Source: Gracilaria gracilis (taxonomy: Eukaryota; Rhodophyta; Florideophyceae; Gracilariales; Gracilariaceae). Taken from it: a DNA stretch of 64,000 nucleotides. How positions within the stretch are numbered: the first letter of the stretch is position 1; each line of letters begins with the position of its first letter. Below are positions 1 to 11,000 of this stretch, piece by piece. Under the pieces are notes generated by a model. That model did not search any database. It saw only the letters and a program-made list of their open reading frames with translations, and had not been told where the DNA came from. Position numbers and translations under genes: made by a program. Location: assembly GCA_030374805.1 (NCBI GenBank), contig JARGSG010000015.1, positions 248,001-312,000 on the forward strand, written 5' to 3'.

Positions 1-222
1 TGTCAACTTGGTGCAGTTCAGTGGCCTCTTTCTGGTATCCATGCGGTACTTTTAGAGCAAGTTGGGCGCTTCGAGTGGGAATCAGAGATCTATTTCAACG
101 TCGAATCCCCAGCCAGGGACAACTACATCTACAAGACTTGTTCCATGAAGATTCTCCGTTTCCCATGCAAGCTGGACATGTGGATTGGATTGGAAAACCG
201 AACCTTGCTGGCGATGCCCTAA
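1..222 (+). CDS. 3' end of an unidentified protein gene, cut by the window edge
   Basis: Frame 1 is open from the first base to a TAA at 220-222, giving 73 residues that end in the residues LLAMP. The composition is protein-like, with spaced Trp, Tyr and charged residues such as RFEWESEIYFNVESPARD. There is no start codon because the gene begins outside the window. I do not recognise the family. A 73-codon open frame can arise by chance, so the call rests on that length and the amino-acid make-up only. Confidence 0.45.
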   Translation, partial: CQLGAVQWPLSGIHAVLLEQVGRFEWESEIYFNVESPARDNYIYKTCSMKILRFPCKLDMWIGLENRTLLAMP

Positions 223-556
223 TGTGCACCGCATACAAAGATGTGTCCAATCAGCTCTTGCAAATTTGCATCACTGCGGTTTCGGTTCGGTTCGTTTGCC
301 GTTGCTCCTCCTCAAAACCCCCCTCAATCTTGTCGTGAATCTCTTTCACTTCCCATGCCGAGTGGAAACTATCACAGGCGACTCTGCAGTCCATGCGCCA
401 GCTAGCCGTCCGACCATCCCCCTTCCGGCTACAACGACATTGTTGCGCCGTATGAAAATCTCGAAGCTTTGAAGAATCGTGGCAAGCGAATCCGTTATCT
501 GAAACAACTTTCTTCAAGCGTTTCACCTCTGCTTAACGGGAGGCGAACTTCTCAAA
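223..556. other. intergenic, upstream of the phosphoesterase-like gene
   Basis: No convincing gene. Overlapping short frames on both strands lack ATG starts or family features. The stretch probably holds the 3' UTR of the partial gene and the promoter of the next one. Confidence 0.4.
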
Positions 557-1453
557 ATGTCGCCCGGTGTACCGCCTTTCATGTCACTCTCATCCGCCCA
601 TTCGCGAGCCGCCGCTAGAAACCTTCGTTTGCTCGTTATGTCTGATCTAGGCGCTACACCTCAACGAATCGCAGAACTGTCACAATGGCTTTCAGAACAC
701 AAGTTTTCTTTTACTATTGACGCCGTTTTGGTAGTCGGGGTATCAAGAACACCTCCGGCTCATGAATACCCCCATCAACTATATGCGGAGCAAGGGAACG
801 ATTCAGCCACGATAGCCGAGCTGGAACAAATCTGCCCTAGAGTCGTCTATGTACCCGGCTTGCATGAAACTTCTGCTAGTTGGGATACCAAAGCCGGCCC
901 GCCTCTTTTATCGTCATCGAGCGTTAATGCAATATTAGGACCTGTATTCCTTACAGAAGACCTTATCGTTGTTCATCGCCGTTATGCCGATGGGCTAACA
1001 GAGAAACCAGTTCTCCAACTACCGTCATCTTGGAAGGAAACCCTCTACGCCAAACTGAGACGTCCCCGTCGATTTCGCCAACCACCACGCAACTCTGCCA
1101 TTGTTTTGAGCAGTAGTGAACTTCCAAATAATTCCACAGGCCTGTCGTTAATGCGTACCGTACGGTCCTTACTGCATTTGAAGCGAAGTGCTCCGGATTA
1201 TGACCTCATTCTTGTCGTTGCTCCTCCCAAAATGCAACGGGTACCATCAGCATCGAATGTGTTCAAGTCCGCCGACCGCGTTCTAGATCCAGGTCGTTTT
1301 GTTGATGGGTATTTTTGTATCATTGATTTGCAAAGACCAGATATCTGGGACCCGACAAAAGAACCAGAAGTGGATGGTGAGCAACTGGATTCGGAAACTG
1401 CTTGGGATATCCATGGGGTTTCCAAATACAATTTGGATGGAGTCCCAGATTAA
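557..1453 (+). CDS. calcineurin-like metallophosphoesterase-fold protein, degenerate active site
   Basis: A 298-residue intronless protein. From about residue 23 it has an alternating strand and loop pattern typical of the metallophosphoesterase fold: RLLVMSDLGA where the family has a DxH motif, VVYVPGLHE where it has GNHD/E, and LILVVAPPKMQ where it often has GHxH. The metal-binding His of the first and last motifs are not evident, so the protein may be non-catalytic or a divergent subfamily. ATG at 557 is the first in frame. It runs tail to tail with CIAO1, only 29 bp apart. Family assignment is by motif layout and moderately secure; no function can be given. Confidence 0.65.
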   Translation: MSPGVPPFMSLSSAHSRAAARNLRLLVMSDLGATPQRIAELSQWLSEHKFSFTIDAVLVVGVSRTPPAHEYPHQLYAEQGNDSATIAELEQICPRVVYVPGLHETSASWDTKAGPPLLSSSSVNAILGPVFLTEDLIVVHRRYADGLTEKPVLQLPSSWKETLYAKLRRPRRFRQPPRNSAIVLSSSELPNNSTGLSLMRTVRSLLHLKRSAPDYDLILVVAPPKMQRVPSASNVFKSADRVLDPGRFVDGYFCIIDLQRPDIWDPTKEPEVDGEQLDSETAWDIHGVSKYNLDGVPD

Positions 1454-1482
1454 CATACCAAGCAATGCAATCCAGTTTCATA

Positions 1483-2505
1483 TCATTCACTACCATCATC
1501 CTCGTATAACCAAAGGCAAACCAGACCATCATCACCGCATGACGCTAGTATATTGTCCTCTATTGGGCTCCACGCCACGCGATTTACGTCTCCGCGATGA
1601 GCGCGGGGCTGCCGGGCCACAATATCCCACTCGCCTTGAAGACTTGAGGGTGTAGTTCCGCTTTTTTCACTCTTTTCCGCGATACCACCATTATTTCGTT
1701 GCAATATGCAGATGCTATCGTCGGCGCCACCAGTCGCAATGAGTGTCTTCCAATCTACGCTTAGAACGCCGTTTTCATGCAAGTTCTCTACTCGCGCAAC
1801 AACGCGAAAAGCAGGGTAGTCACCAGTGCTTTCTCTATGCCACACGATGAGACTTTCATCTGCAGATGCGCTAGCCATTTCTGCGCCTTCGAATGCAACA
1901 GCCCATACTGTCCCAGCATGACCAGTGAGAATCTCACTGCAAAACCAATCATCTTCGTCCTCTACCCACACACGTATGGTTTCGTCATACGAACATGACA
2001 CAAGCAGTTCACACTCAGGATGCCAAGCGACATGCTTCACATCTCCTGCATGTCCATGCAGCACGGCGATACAGGAGTAATCAAAATCCAATCCTACCTC
2101 CCATAACCATATGCTTCGATCCCGCGAACAGCTTGCCAACAAACCTCCTGAAGAACTATAAGCCACACTTTTGACCTCACTGTCATGTCCTTCAAGAACC
2201 ACGACGGGATCGAATCGCGGGTTCTTACCACCAAATAGTTCAAGAATCGTTGCAGACGCATCGAAACTTGCTACAGCCATAGAACGTCCATCCGGAGAGA
2301 AGCTTAAATCACGGGTAGTTCGTAGAAAAGTTTGATTCTCAAATACGGTGATAAGTTGGAAAGAGGCACTTCGTGTGTCTATCTTCCAGAGCCGAACTGT
2401 CTTATCACTGCCGCATGAAGCAAGAAGACCGGAAGATGACCACGTCACTGACCACACAGTGCCTGTGTGCCCTCGCAGAGTCCTTAAATGGCGTAAGCGA
2501 CCCAT
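1483..2505 (-). CDS. CIAO1: CIAO1/Cia1, cytosolic iron-sulfur assembly WD40 protein
   Basis: Seven WD40 repeats fill the protein, starting HLRTLRGHTGTVWSVTW and ending LASCGDDGLVCLWLYEDDG. The repeat-linking phrases (LEGHDSEVKSVAYS, LHGHAGDVKHVAWHP, LTGHAGTVWAVAF, HRGDVNRVAWSP) match the CIAO1 pattern. CIAO1 is the beta-propeller core of the CIA targeting complex, which hands 4Fe-4S clusters to cytosolic and nuclear enzymes such as DNA polymerases and helicases. I place the start at the ATG at 2503-2505 (MGRLRHL), giving 340 residues, very close to the human 339. The frame continues upstream to 2559 but only with a GTG start. No intron. Confidence 0.93.
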   Translation of the reverse strand: MGRLRHLRTLRGHTGTVWSVTWSSSGLLASCGSDKTVRLWKIDTRSASFQLITVFENQTFLRTTRDLSFSPDGRSMAVASFDASATILELFGGKNPRFDPVVVLEGHDSEVKSVAYSSSGGLLASCSRDRSIWLWEVGLDFDYSCIAVLHGHAGDVKHVAWHPECELLVSCSYDETIRVWVEDEDDWFCSEILTGHAGTVWAVAFEGAEMASASADESLIVWHRESTGDYPAFRVVARVENLHENGVLSVDWKTLIATGGADDSICILQRNNGGIAEKSEKSGTTPSSLQGEWDIVARQPRAHRGDVNRVAWSPIEDNILASCGDDGLVCLWLYEDDGSE

Positions 2506-3142
2506 CTGTACACAAAAGTTTTGCAGGTTGCAAACGAAGAGCCAGAATGGATGGCTCACGGTTTCGAGTTTCAGCTAGGTGGTTAGTGTTCGCGGGAAAG
2601 CACAAGTTCCGATCTTCGGGCAGCATCTGCCAGGTTTACAATTATTCAAGGTCTGTTCAAGAGAAAGACAGACACTTGGTCAAGAAAGTATTTGCTTTTG
2701 TCCCCTTGCTTGTTCATACATAAGGTTAGTGCACTTTGAAGATCTTGGATACAACAACGGATAAACTGCTCAATAGTTGACCGTCAACTATCTACCAACG
2801 GTACCAACGGCACCTGTACCGTGTATTGAGCAGTTATCTCGCACAATTTTCTAAAGGGATCGAATTTCTTAATTATTCCTCAGGCAGGAAAAAGCGTACA
2901 TTATGCCATAGAGGCATCATCATAGTGTAGTCCTCTGAACCCACACAATTCGGTGTACATGGGCAATTGTCGACATCTCTTGTGAGGGCAAAGCAGTCTC
3001 AAGGACCTGTTGACGAGCGCCACCAACACTGGTAATCATTTAACTTCACTTTGTAATGAAGTAGGCAAGGCGGTTAAGGGCTAGCTAGCAACGTCAACCG
3101 AAAACGAGCGACTCTCGAAGACTTACGGGGACAACTTCACTA
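2506..3142. promoter_or_regulatory. divergent promoter between CIAO1 and PP7
   Basis: No gene. It holds a hyphenated palindrome, GTTGAC-c-GTCAAC at 2776-2788, directly followed by two overlapping copies of an AACGG motif (TACCAACGGTACCAACGG, 2793-2810). A 12-base string TGTACCGTGTAT starts near 2816 and recurs at about 12223 upstream of the WBP4-like gene. The AACGG core is that of plant 3R-MYB sites; a role here is inferred. Confidence 0.4.
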
Positions 3143-4638
3143 ATGAACTTCATCAACCCTCTTCTATCTACATCGGATAATGCTGGGGTGCGTGGTGAAA
3201 ATCTTGAAAGCGTACAGCCTCTACCGTGGCCTGGTATCGAGAAAATCGACCTAGAATATGTTAAAGCGCTTGCGACACGACTTCTCGCTGCTACCTATCG
3301 CCCACCAGACTTGCTTAACCTTTTTGCCTTGCGGAAACCCCACTTGCAAAAGATCCTGCTTCATGCGAAAGAACGCTTTTCTAAGGAACTTAACATTGTT
3401 GACATTGTTGTACCATACTCTGGAAAGGTTCACGTTTTTGGTGACACTCATGGCGACTTTCATTCTTTGATGGAAGCGATCAATATCGCAGGACTACCAT
3501 CGGCTGACAACATCTTCGTTTTCGCAGGGGATTGCGTGGACCGCGGGTGCTGGGGTGTAGAAGTAGTAGCCCTCATTTTTGCTCTTAAGCTGTGTAATCC
3601 CGCATCAACTTTTCTTGTACGCGGAAATCACGAAACTACCGGTTGTACCACACGGTATGTGACTTAATCCTTTCCTTCTGCAGGTTTTGAGCTCAACAAA
3701 CAATTTTCATCTAACACCATGATCCAGTTACGGATTTCAAAATGAGGTGAATCGAAAATATGATTCAAAGACGTTCGACGTGTTCTGCAAGGCCTTTAGA
3801 GAGCTTCCTTTTGCAGCCGTTCTGCGATCATTACCTTCTGAAACAGCATCCTGTTCAACAACAGTTCACCCAGGTGCAGGGAGGCAGCGTCGAAAGTCAT
3901 CGAGGGGTAAACGGAAGGAATCCCCACTAGTAGATGTAGCCCCTACAGGACAAGGTTGGCGTTCATATCCGATTCCTGGGGAAAAGCGTATATTGGTCGT
4001 ACATGGGGGACTATTTCGCGCATGGAAGGCAAACAAACGTTGTATCATGACTATTGGGGATCTTGTTGACCTCGCGGAAGTTAACCGCCGATATGATGAC
4101 CCCTACGAATGTCTTCTCGAGGATGTTATTTGGAGCGACCCTTCGGCAAAGAACGAAGTGTCATGTAACGCACTACGAGGCGCTGGAATTTTATACGGCA
4201 CAGGAGCAGTGCAATCATTCTTCAAACGCAATGCACTGAATGGAATGATTCGGGCGCATGAAGGCCCTGATGTACGCGAGCGTCGAACCGACATGAAAAG
4301 AATTGATGACGGGTATTCGATAGATATGGACTTAGCTGAGGGCTTCGTTGCGACTGTTTTCACCGCAGCCGACTATCGTAAGTTGACAAAAATCACAGTC
4401 TTCTCTAATAACAAACTCTAACACTTTTGTTGATCATTACCGAATTGCAGCTCCTGATCAACCACGAGGAAATAAAGGAGCGTTTGCGACCATCCACGGA
4501 AAGGGAACTGAAAAGCAACAGATATTACCCGAGTTCACGTCTTTTGCAAAGCGCGACTCTCCTTCAGAGATGCAATTGTTTTACTTTCAGGAGCAAAGCG
4601 AACAGTCAGCCACGCCGCGAACAAGCTTCTCAAACTAA
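3143..4638 (+). CDS. PP7-type serine/threonine protein phosphatase (three exons)
   Basis: Exons 3143-3654, 3728-4377 and 4451-4638 give 449 residues. Both introns are exactly 73 bp with GTATGT...CAG and GTAAGT...CAG ends, and joining them restores the PPP signatures across both junctions (RGNHE then RYGFQNEV; TAADY then PPDQPRGNKGAF). The metal-site motifs GDTHGD, GDCVDRG and RGNHE, plus HGGLF and the RAHEGPD segment, are all present, so the enzyme should be active. The basic insert RRQRRKSSRGKRKES before HGG and the phrase IRAHEGPDVRERR followed by DDGYSID resemble plant PP7 (linked to blue-light and cryptochrome signalling in Arabidopsis) more than PP5 or EF-hand PPEF. No TPR or EF-hand is seen, so it is a stand-alone catalytic domain. 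Confidence 0.85.
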
Positions 4639-5074
4639 TGTTTCGCTGTGAAAAAAAGGAATGACACAAAAGGCTGCTATTCCTTTTCAGTATTGCTTTT
4701 TCACCACTCTCCAAGGACTTTAGAAGGATGTCTCAATGGTAGAGTACGACTAACAAAATTCGGTAAACATTCACTTAAATGTCTAGCACGTTCGTTTTTT
4801 TTTGCACTTGTGGAGCAACTCATAGATAGAATGCGTGTATACATACTACCTTCGTAGTGACCTGATGTGTATTTGAAGTACTCTTCCGGCAATCCAGCGG
4901 AAAGATGGTTGAACGCAAGGATTTTCATGTCTTCTTTTCATGTGGATATCATCGCTCTTATCTTGGGGAAGTACAATGATAAATCATACTGTACATGTAT
5001 TGAATTCTAGCTAGAGGGAACCGACATAACTTTCCCCTCCATGTGCAACCGTTAGCCATTGTTTGTTTCTTTGC
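4639..5074. other. convergent intergenic stretch
   Basis: Lies between the 3' ends of PP7 and BRR2. AT-rich, with several AATAAA-like and T-run segments consistent with 3' UTRs on both sides. No supported gene. Confidence 0.4.
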
Positions 5075-8000
5075 TCATCCATTTCTCACCTCGTCATTGC
5101 TCGGATTTACTTCATTGGAGTTTGGGATACTCACTTCAAAGGTATCTTCCTGATCGCAATCAATATACGAATCAGATAAGAGAGAAAGTTGCAATGTGTG
5201 CTGCCCTGCTGGAGGAGAATCAAATTCCAGCTTCACCTTGGCTCGCTTCTTTAGCACCACATGTCTTAAGCTCAACAAGGTGTTTGTCTGGGGATTTCCG
5301 ACAATCACCCACCAACCTTCTTCCCTATTTTCGGGGTACAAGGGGGCACTAATGGTCGGCACAACATTTTGAGAGTTGCTATCACTCCCTTCTTCATCCT
5401 CCTCGTTTCGTGATATTATCACAACCATGCGAGTAACAATCGTGCCGTCGTCATCCATTGAACTCACTGATTCTATAACAAAATCGTTCATGTTTGGAAG
5501 TACCTTACATGCTTCAGACAGTTCCAGCACTTGTCTACTTGTAAAGGGTTTGAGGACCTGAGAGCGATCTTTGTCATCCATATCGAGAAATCCGAAAAGG
5601 TCCGCTACCCCATATTCCTCGCTTAAGGAAAATGCCATTGTTCGATCAATGTGAGGGAGCTGCATTAACGGGAATCCTTGGTCCCAAATCCCTTGAACCA
5701 ACATTTGCCCAAGTTCTATAGCGGCCAGTGCCGGTTGTAGCCAGCCTTCGATGGCTACAACGTCCACCATTGCTCTGAGCAAACGCACACCAGTTACAAC
5801 GATTTTTTTCTGGTCGTCAGCAATTTCTTTCGGAAGCCGCTCACGGATCAGTTGACCTTGAAGGAGAAGATGAGCCTTCACGTGCGGACTCGAAAAGGAT
5901 GCCGAGTTCGCGTCCTCGAGCTTTACTGGCGCCTTGGAAGCCAAACGTCGCAAAATTTCTTCATCTCCAAGTCGAACAGGAATTTCGCTGAACTCTGAAG
6001 ACAAAGACAAGATATCGAGAAGACCTCTGACCTTCGTGTTAGCAGTAACGGAGGAAGCGAACAATTCAACAGTAGCATGCCTAACGTAGAAGTGGGCGGC
6101 AACTCTGCCAACATCTTGAGTACTCAAATGCTGTTGAGATCGTTCGATGTCCACGACTTCCTCTTCAGTTTCTGTCGTAATACATTTCGAAGACTCCAGA
6201 TCTGTTAACGTCGTCTCGACCAATTCCGATAAGTGATTCGAGATTTCAACGTGTGAAACACCCGCCATCCCATAGTAGTTGGGGTTCTTCGGCAACCTTC
6301 TGTAGAAAAATGTCCATGTCAAGTAATCCACGGCATCTTGCTTTGTGTCAATCACACCCGCTTCAATCTCAGCATTGAAATGGTCCGCGAGAAAAAGTGG
6401 CAGTTGTGACTCAGCAGGAAATGGTTCAAGTGCGTACAACTCATATCGCTGGCGAAGTGACGGTTCTGTTATGATGACCGCCCTTCGTGGAAGGGTATCA
6501 TGAACAACAGCTCTAGCACAGCAAACCATCCGCAAGAGATCACTTGAACTGTACTCTGCTCGACTTGTAACATAGGCGCCGCCATCATCACATGATGTAC
6601 CAGCCACAATTACGAGACGAGCATTCAGCTTGCTCAAGGTCCAGCAGAGAACTGAAGTTGCAACCAAAACAGTACATGTTTGCTCCGCGAACAAATGCTG
6701 TACTAAAGCTTGCTCCTCCTGATCCAGACCTTCATGGAGAAAAGCTACGCCATGAGAGAGAGTCCGACGCAAACTTGTCGTCTGAACTTTATCCAATTTG
6801 TTCTTTGGAACAGAATTCACATTGACAAATCGATCCGCATCACCACCCAGAGTTGCTAATTCAATAAGGTGCTGAGCAAGGCCTTTTGCCATTCTTCGAG
6901 ACGACACGAATACAATCGTTGGCTGCACATTATTTCCATTGTACCTTTGGATAGAAGTAAAAACAGGCTTAGAGAGGGATAAAACTCGTGTGCTTCTTGG
7001 TCCTTTGTTGAAGGCAGAATCGGCAACATGCATTCTGAAATTGTTAAGTAGAGCTTTTGGGTGAAAAGAAAACACTGCCGAGGGTGGCGCACCAATCCAG
7101 TGCCCAACGTCTTTGGCGTTTGCGATGGGGTCACTTAGGGCAATAATGCGCATTGGATCGATTCCTTGCTCCATTGCTTCAGCGGCTTGATACCTAGATC
7201 TAGACCCAATTATCTCCATCACAGAACCGATACTGCCTTTGTCTGACAGGTGGTGTACTCCGTCCAAGACGAGGAGACGGATCTTCTTCATTATCTTACT
7301 CTCTCTCTTTTGCCGCCATCGCCTTGAGAACATATCCCAACGCTCAGGGGTTGTGACTATAAGGGCCCCAGAGGCTGAGCGCAAAAAGCCGACTTCCTTG
7401 CTTCCTTCGGAAAGAAACTTGCGAACCACTAATTCTAAATGCTTTCCAATTCCATTGACGAAAGACTCATACCTGCGGTGAATGGCCATCTCCCCTCTCC
7501 CGACAACCCACACGGCGGTAGCGGTCGGATTCTGAGAGAATAACCTGGCTATGCATAGCTCTCCACATTTGTCCCTTTCGCCTCCAGGGAGGGAAGCTAC
7601 TACTGAGTTCACATCAGTGTCGAACAGGACATCAAAAACTTGCGACTGCACCTTACTGAAATGGGTAGATTCCTCTCCGAAGTACTTTCTGGTTTCCAAC
7701 AAAGCTTCACGATATGCCAGTCTTTCTTCTTCTCCATTGACCACCATTGACTCGTCCTCTCTGAAAGCCTTAGCGACTGAAAGTGGTCGAATTTCGGCGA
7801 GTTCAGTAAAAGCCCCAAACTTTTCCGGGAGATGCAAGGCCTGAAAAGACAACGGTATTATCGTTGCTGGCGCTATCCATCGATCACTTACACATCGAAC
7901 AAAGTACTGTGGAGGAGTAGGACTACTGAGCTGCACAGTAAAACTTAACGAGTGCTCTTCGGCGGCGACAGCTGGTCTCAAGAAGAACAACTCAGAATGA

Positions 8001-11000
8001 AGTAGTACTTCAGAATCCGCATCTTCTACTACAAACCAAAAACCTTCTCCAGATTTGTGTAGCTTTCTATTAAACCTGAAGTCTGGAGTTATCGTGAGGT
8101 CAATCTCCAGAGTTGATCTGGACAACGGACGGACGTTAGCATCAATTTCTAGTCGTGGAAGAGAGTGAACTAGTCGATGGACCGTTGTGCCCAGCTTGGA
8201 ATCACGCAAAAGCTCCCCAACTTCCGAAGCACTAAGATCATAATACTTCTCGAACGGTATGTCTTTTCTTTCAATCCGGTGGAGTATATCCTCCCCTACA
8301 GTATGGCCAAATTGTCGTAGAGGGGTTTGAGATGGCCATTGCCGGGCAGTGACACATTTGTACAAGCTTAATGCTCTGTCAAACAAGCCGGCCCAGTTCT
8401 CGTGAAGTGCGACTTCTACCAAAGCTCGTGTCAGGCGAGCCGCACTCTGCGTCACGTACACCATATCGGCTTTAAGAGCAAGCCCATCTAGTCCAAGTTT
8501 AGAAATATACGATTGCAGAAGAACGCTAACTTTTGCAGTAGGTTCATCCAGGGCTTCTTTGATTGGTATGGGGACTCTTTCTGCCAGCCTCGCCAATTCA
8601 AGCTTTTCTTCTTCGCGAACTTGCACATGTTGAAACTCACTGGACATTGAAAATATATGTAGCAGATCTATGTCCGTTGTCGTGCTCTTCATTTGCTCTG
8701 TGTAAATGGACATAGAATCATGACTCACGTAAAAGTCGGATGCGACTCTTCCCAAAGCCGTACCGGTTATTTCTCCAGTTCGCTTGTTATACACAACGAG
8801 ACCGCAGCGGTGGAGCTCCAATGCTGCTGCATGAATTAACTCTGCTCTTCGGCGCTCTAGCGTATTGTCTTCGTGACTTTCATCAGCGGCGATTCCGTAT
8901 AAAGAAGGGTCTTTGACCATTCGCACATACAGATATGTGTAATTCAACCATTGAGACCCTTCCGAAATAGAAGACACAGATCCACTCGCAACTTCCGCGT
9001 TCAGCATATCGGTAATTCTAGATATGAACTGAGACTCGATGGGTAGTTGATTGTTGAGGAGGGACAAATAATAAAGTACATCTGCTTTTGAAGTGATGAT
9101 GTACCCCTCACCGTAGTTGTCAAACTGAGGCCGACCAGCTCTCCCCATCATTTGCATCACATCCATTGAAGACAGCTCTATCCATCGACCGTGCTGTGGG
9201 GAGTAAACTTGTGTTCCCTTAATGATAACTGCATGAGCAGGGAGGTTCACGCCCCATGCTAACGTTGCAGTTGATACCAAAACCTTAACATGGCCCTGCT
9301 CAAACAATGCTTCAACAAGTTGTCTATCACTTCGAGCCATTCCAGCATGATGGATTGCGAGCCCATGCTCAAGAACATGCAATAGGTCTTTCTCAGTAAC
9401 ATTAGTCAGCTCTGATTGAATAATCTCATAAGAAGCACTTGCCGGGTTTAGAAATTGATCCACGACCTGTTCATCTATGGCTTTTTCTATGAGATAGCGA
9501 CATGTCGCCCCCGTTTCCTTTCTGCTATGAACAAATATTATTACCTGATTCGATGTCTGAAGTTGCATCTTCACTTTTTCATACGTTAGTTCATTCATTA
9601 ACTGAAAGCGCTTAAATGCCTTCTTCGCCGTAATGCCTACATAGCTCTGTTGTAGTGGGCAAGGACGATGAGTTGAATCAAAGTAGAATAAGCCCTTTGC
9701 TCTATCCACCCGCAAGAACGTTGCTACATCTTTGTAATTCGGAAGTGTTGCACTCAAGCCGACCACCCGCGTTGTTGCGTTTCCGGTTTCCGCACTACGT
9801 AACGTTCTGGCAACGAGAGCTTCAATCACAGGCCCTCGCTCGTCATGGAGAAGATGGATCTCGTCGACGATGAGCAACTGAACCAAATTTAAGAATGTCT
9901 TCTCGCCACCCTTGCGTGTGATAATGTCCCATTTCTCCGGAGTAGTCACGATGACTTGGGTGTCTTCTATTTCTTTGCTTGACATCCCTACATCTCCAGT
10001 GAGTTCTCTGACTTTAAGCCCAAGTGAGTCAAGCCTCGTGGAAAGATTCTGAACCACTTCAGCAACCAGCGCTTTCATCGGCGCAACATAGACCACTTTG
10101 AATGATTTCATATCTATGTTATCCACATCATCGCCTTCCGCGGGCAACGCGTTCGCAATGCACCTCAATATTGTCAATACAGCCACGTTCGTCTTACCAG
10201 CTCCTGTTGGTGCACAGAGAAGCATGTTTTCATCGGATTCAAAAGCACAAGGATACACTTGTGACTGCATTCGATTCAGTTTCTGAGTATTCGGGAACGC
10301 TGACTGAGCCCATGTAGGCATTTGACGAATCGGTGTCATACTAACTGACTTTCGTGGTAAAGCCCGTACCGCAGGAATGTGCCACTCTTCATAGTCCTTG
10401 TTTGTCACATGCTCAGACCCTTCTGGTAGCTTGCAGTCTCTTACGGTCATGAGTCGCCCACCTCTTTGAAACTTGAGAATATCAATGTCAAGCTTCCTTA
10501 ACGGAAAGTTAGGCTTCAAGCTCTGTCCACTAACGTTTGCCCTGTTTTCATCTTCAAATGCCACAGATTTCGTTCGCTCGCGCTTCTTGGTTTTACCTCC
10601 CTCTGAATCTTTTGTCTTTCCATTACGGGAGGTACGAATACTATCATCGAGGCTGAGAGATTCCAGAAGCTTATCACCATACTCGTCACTTCTCATGTCC
10701 TCCTTGATTTTATTTATCTCCTCCGCGTCCTTCGCTCGTGCCAACCTAGTGCAGAACACAATTGACTTTCTGTTGTCCAGCAACATTGATATGAAGTCAA
10801 GCTTATCAAAGTCCAATATCGACGCCAGCTCGTTTTCAATCATGCGATCGCTGTCTTGCCTTCCAAGGACTTTTAAAATCTTCTGAGACAAGTCCCGACA
10901 CATATCAGAGTTTTCGTAGAAAGGGGTCAACTTGCGTTCCAGCCACATCGAGTCGATCTCCTTAGGATCCACAGCGTTTAGTTCTAGGCCGCCTGGCTCC

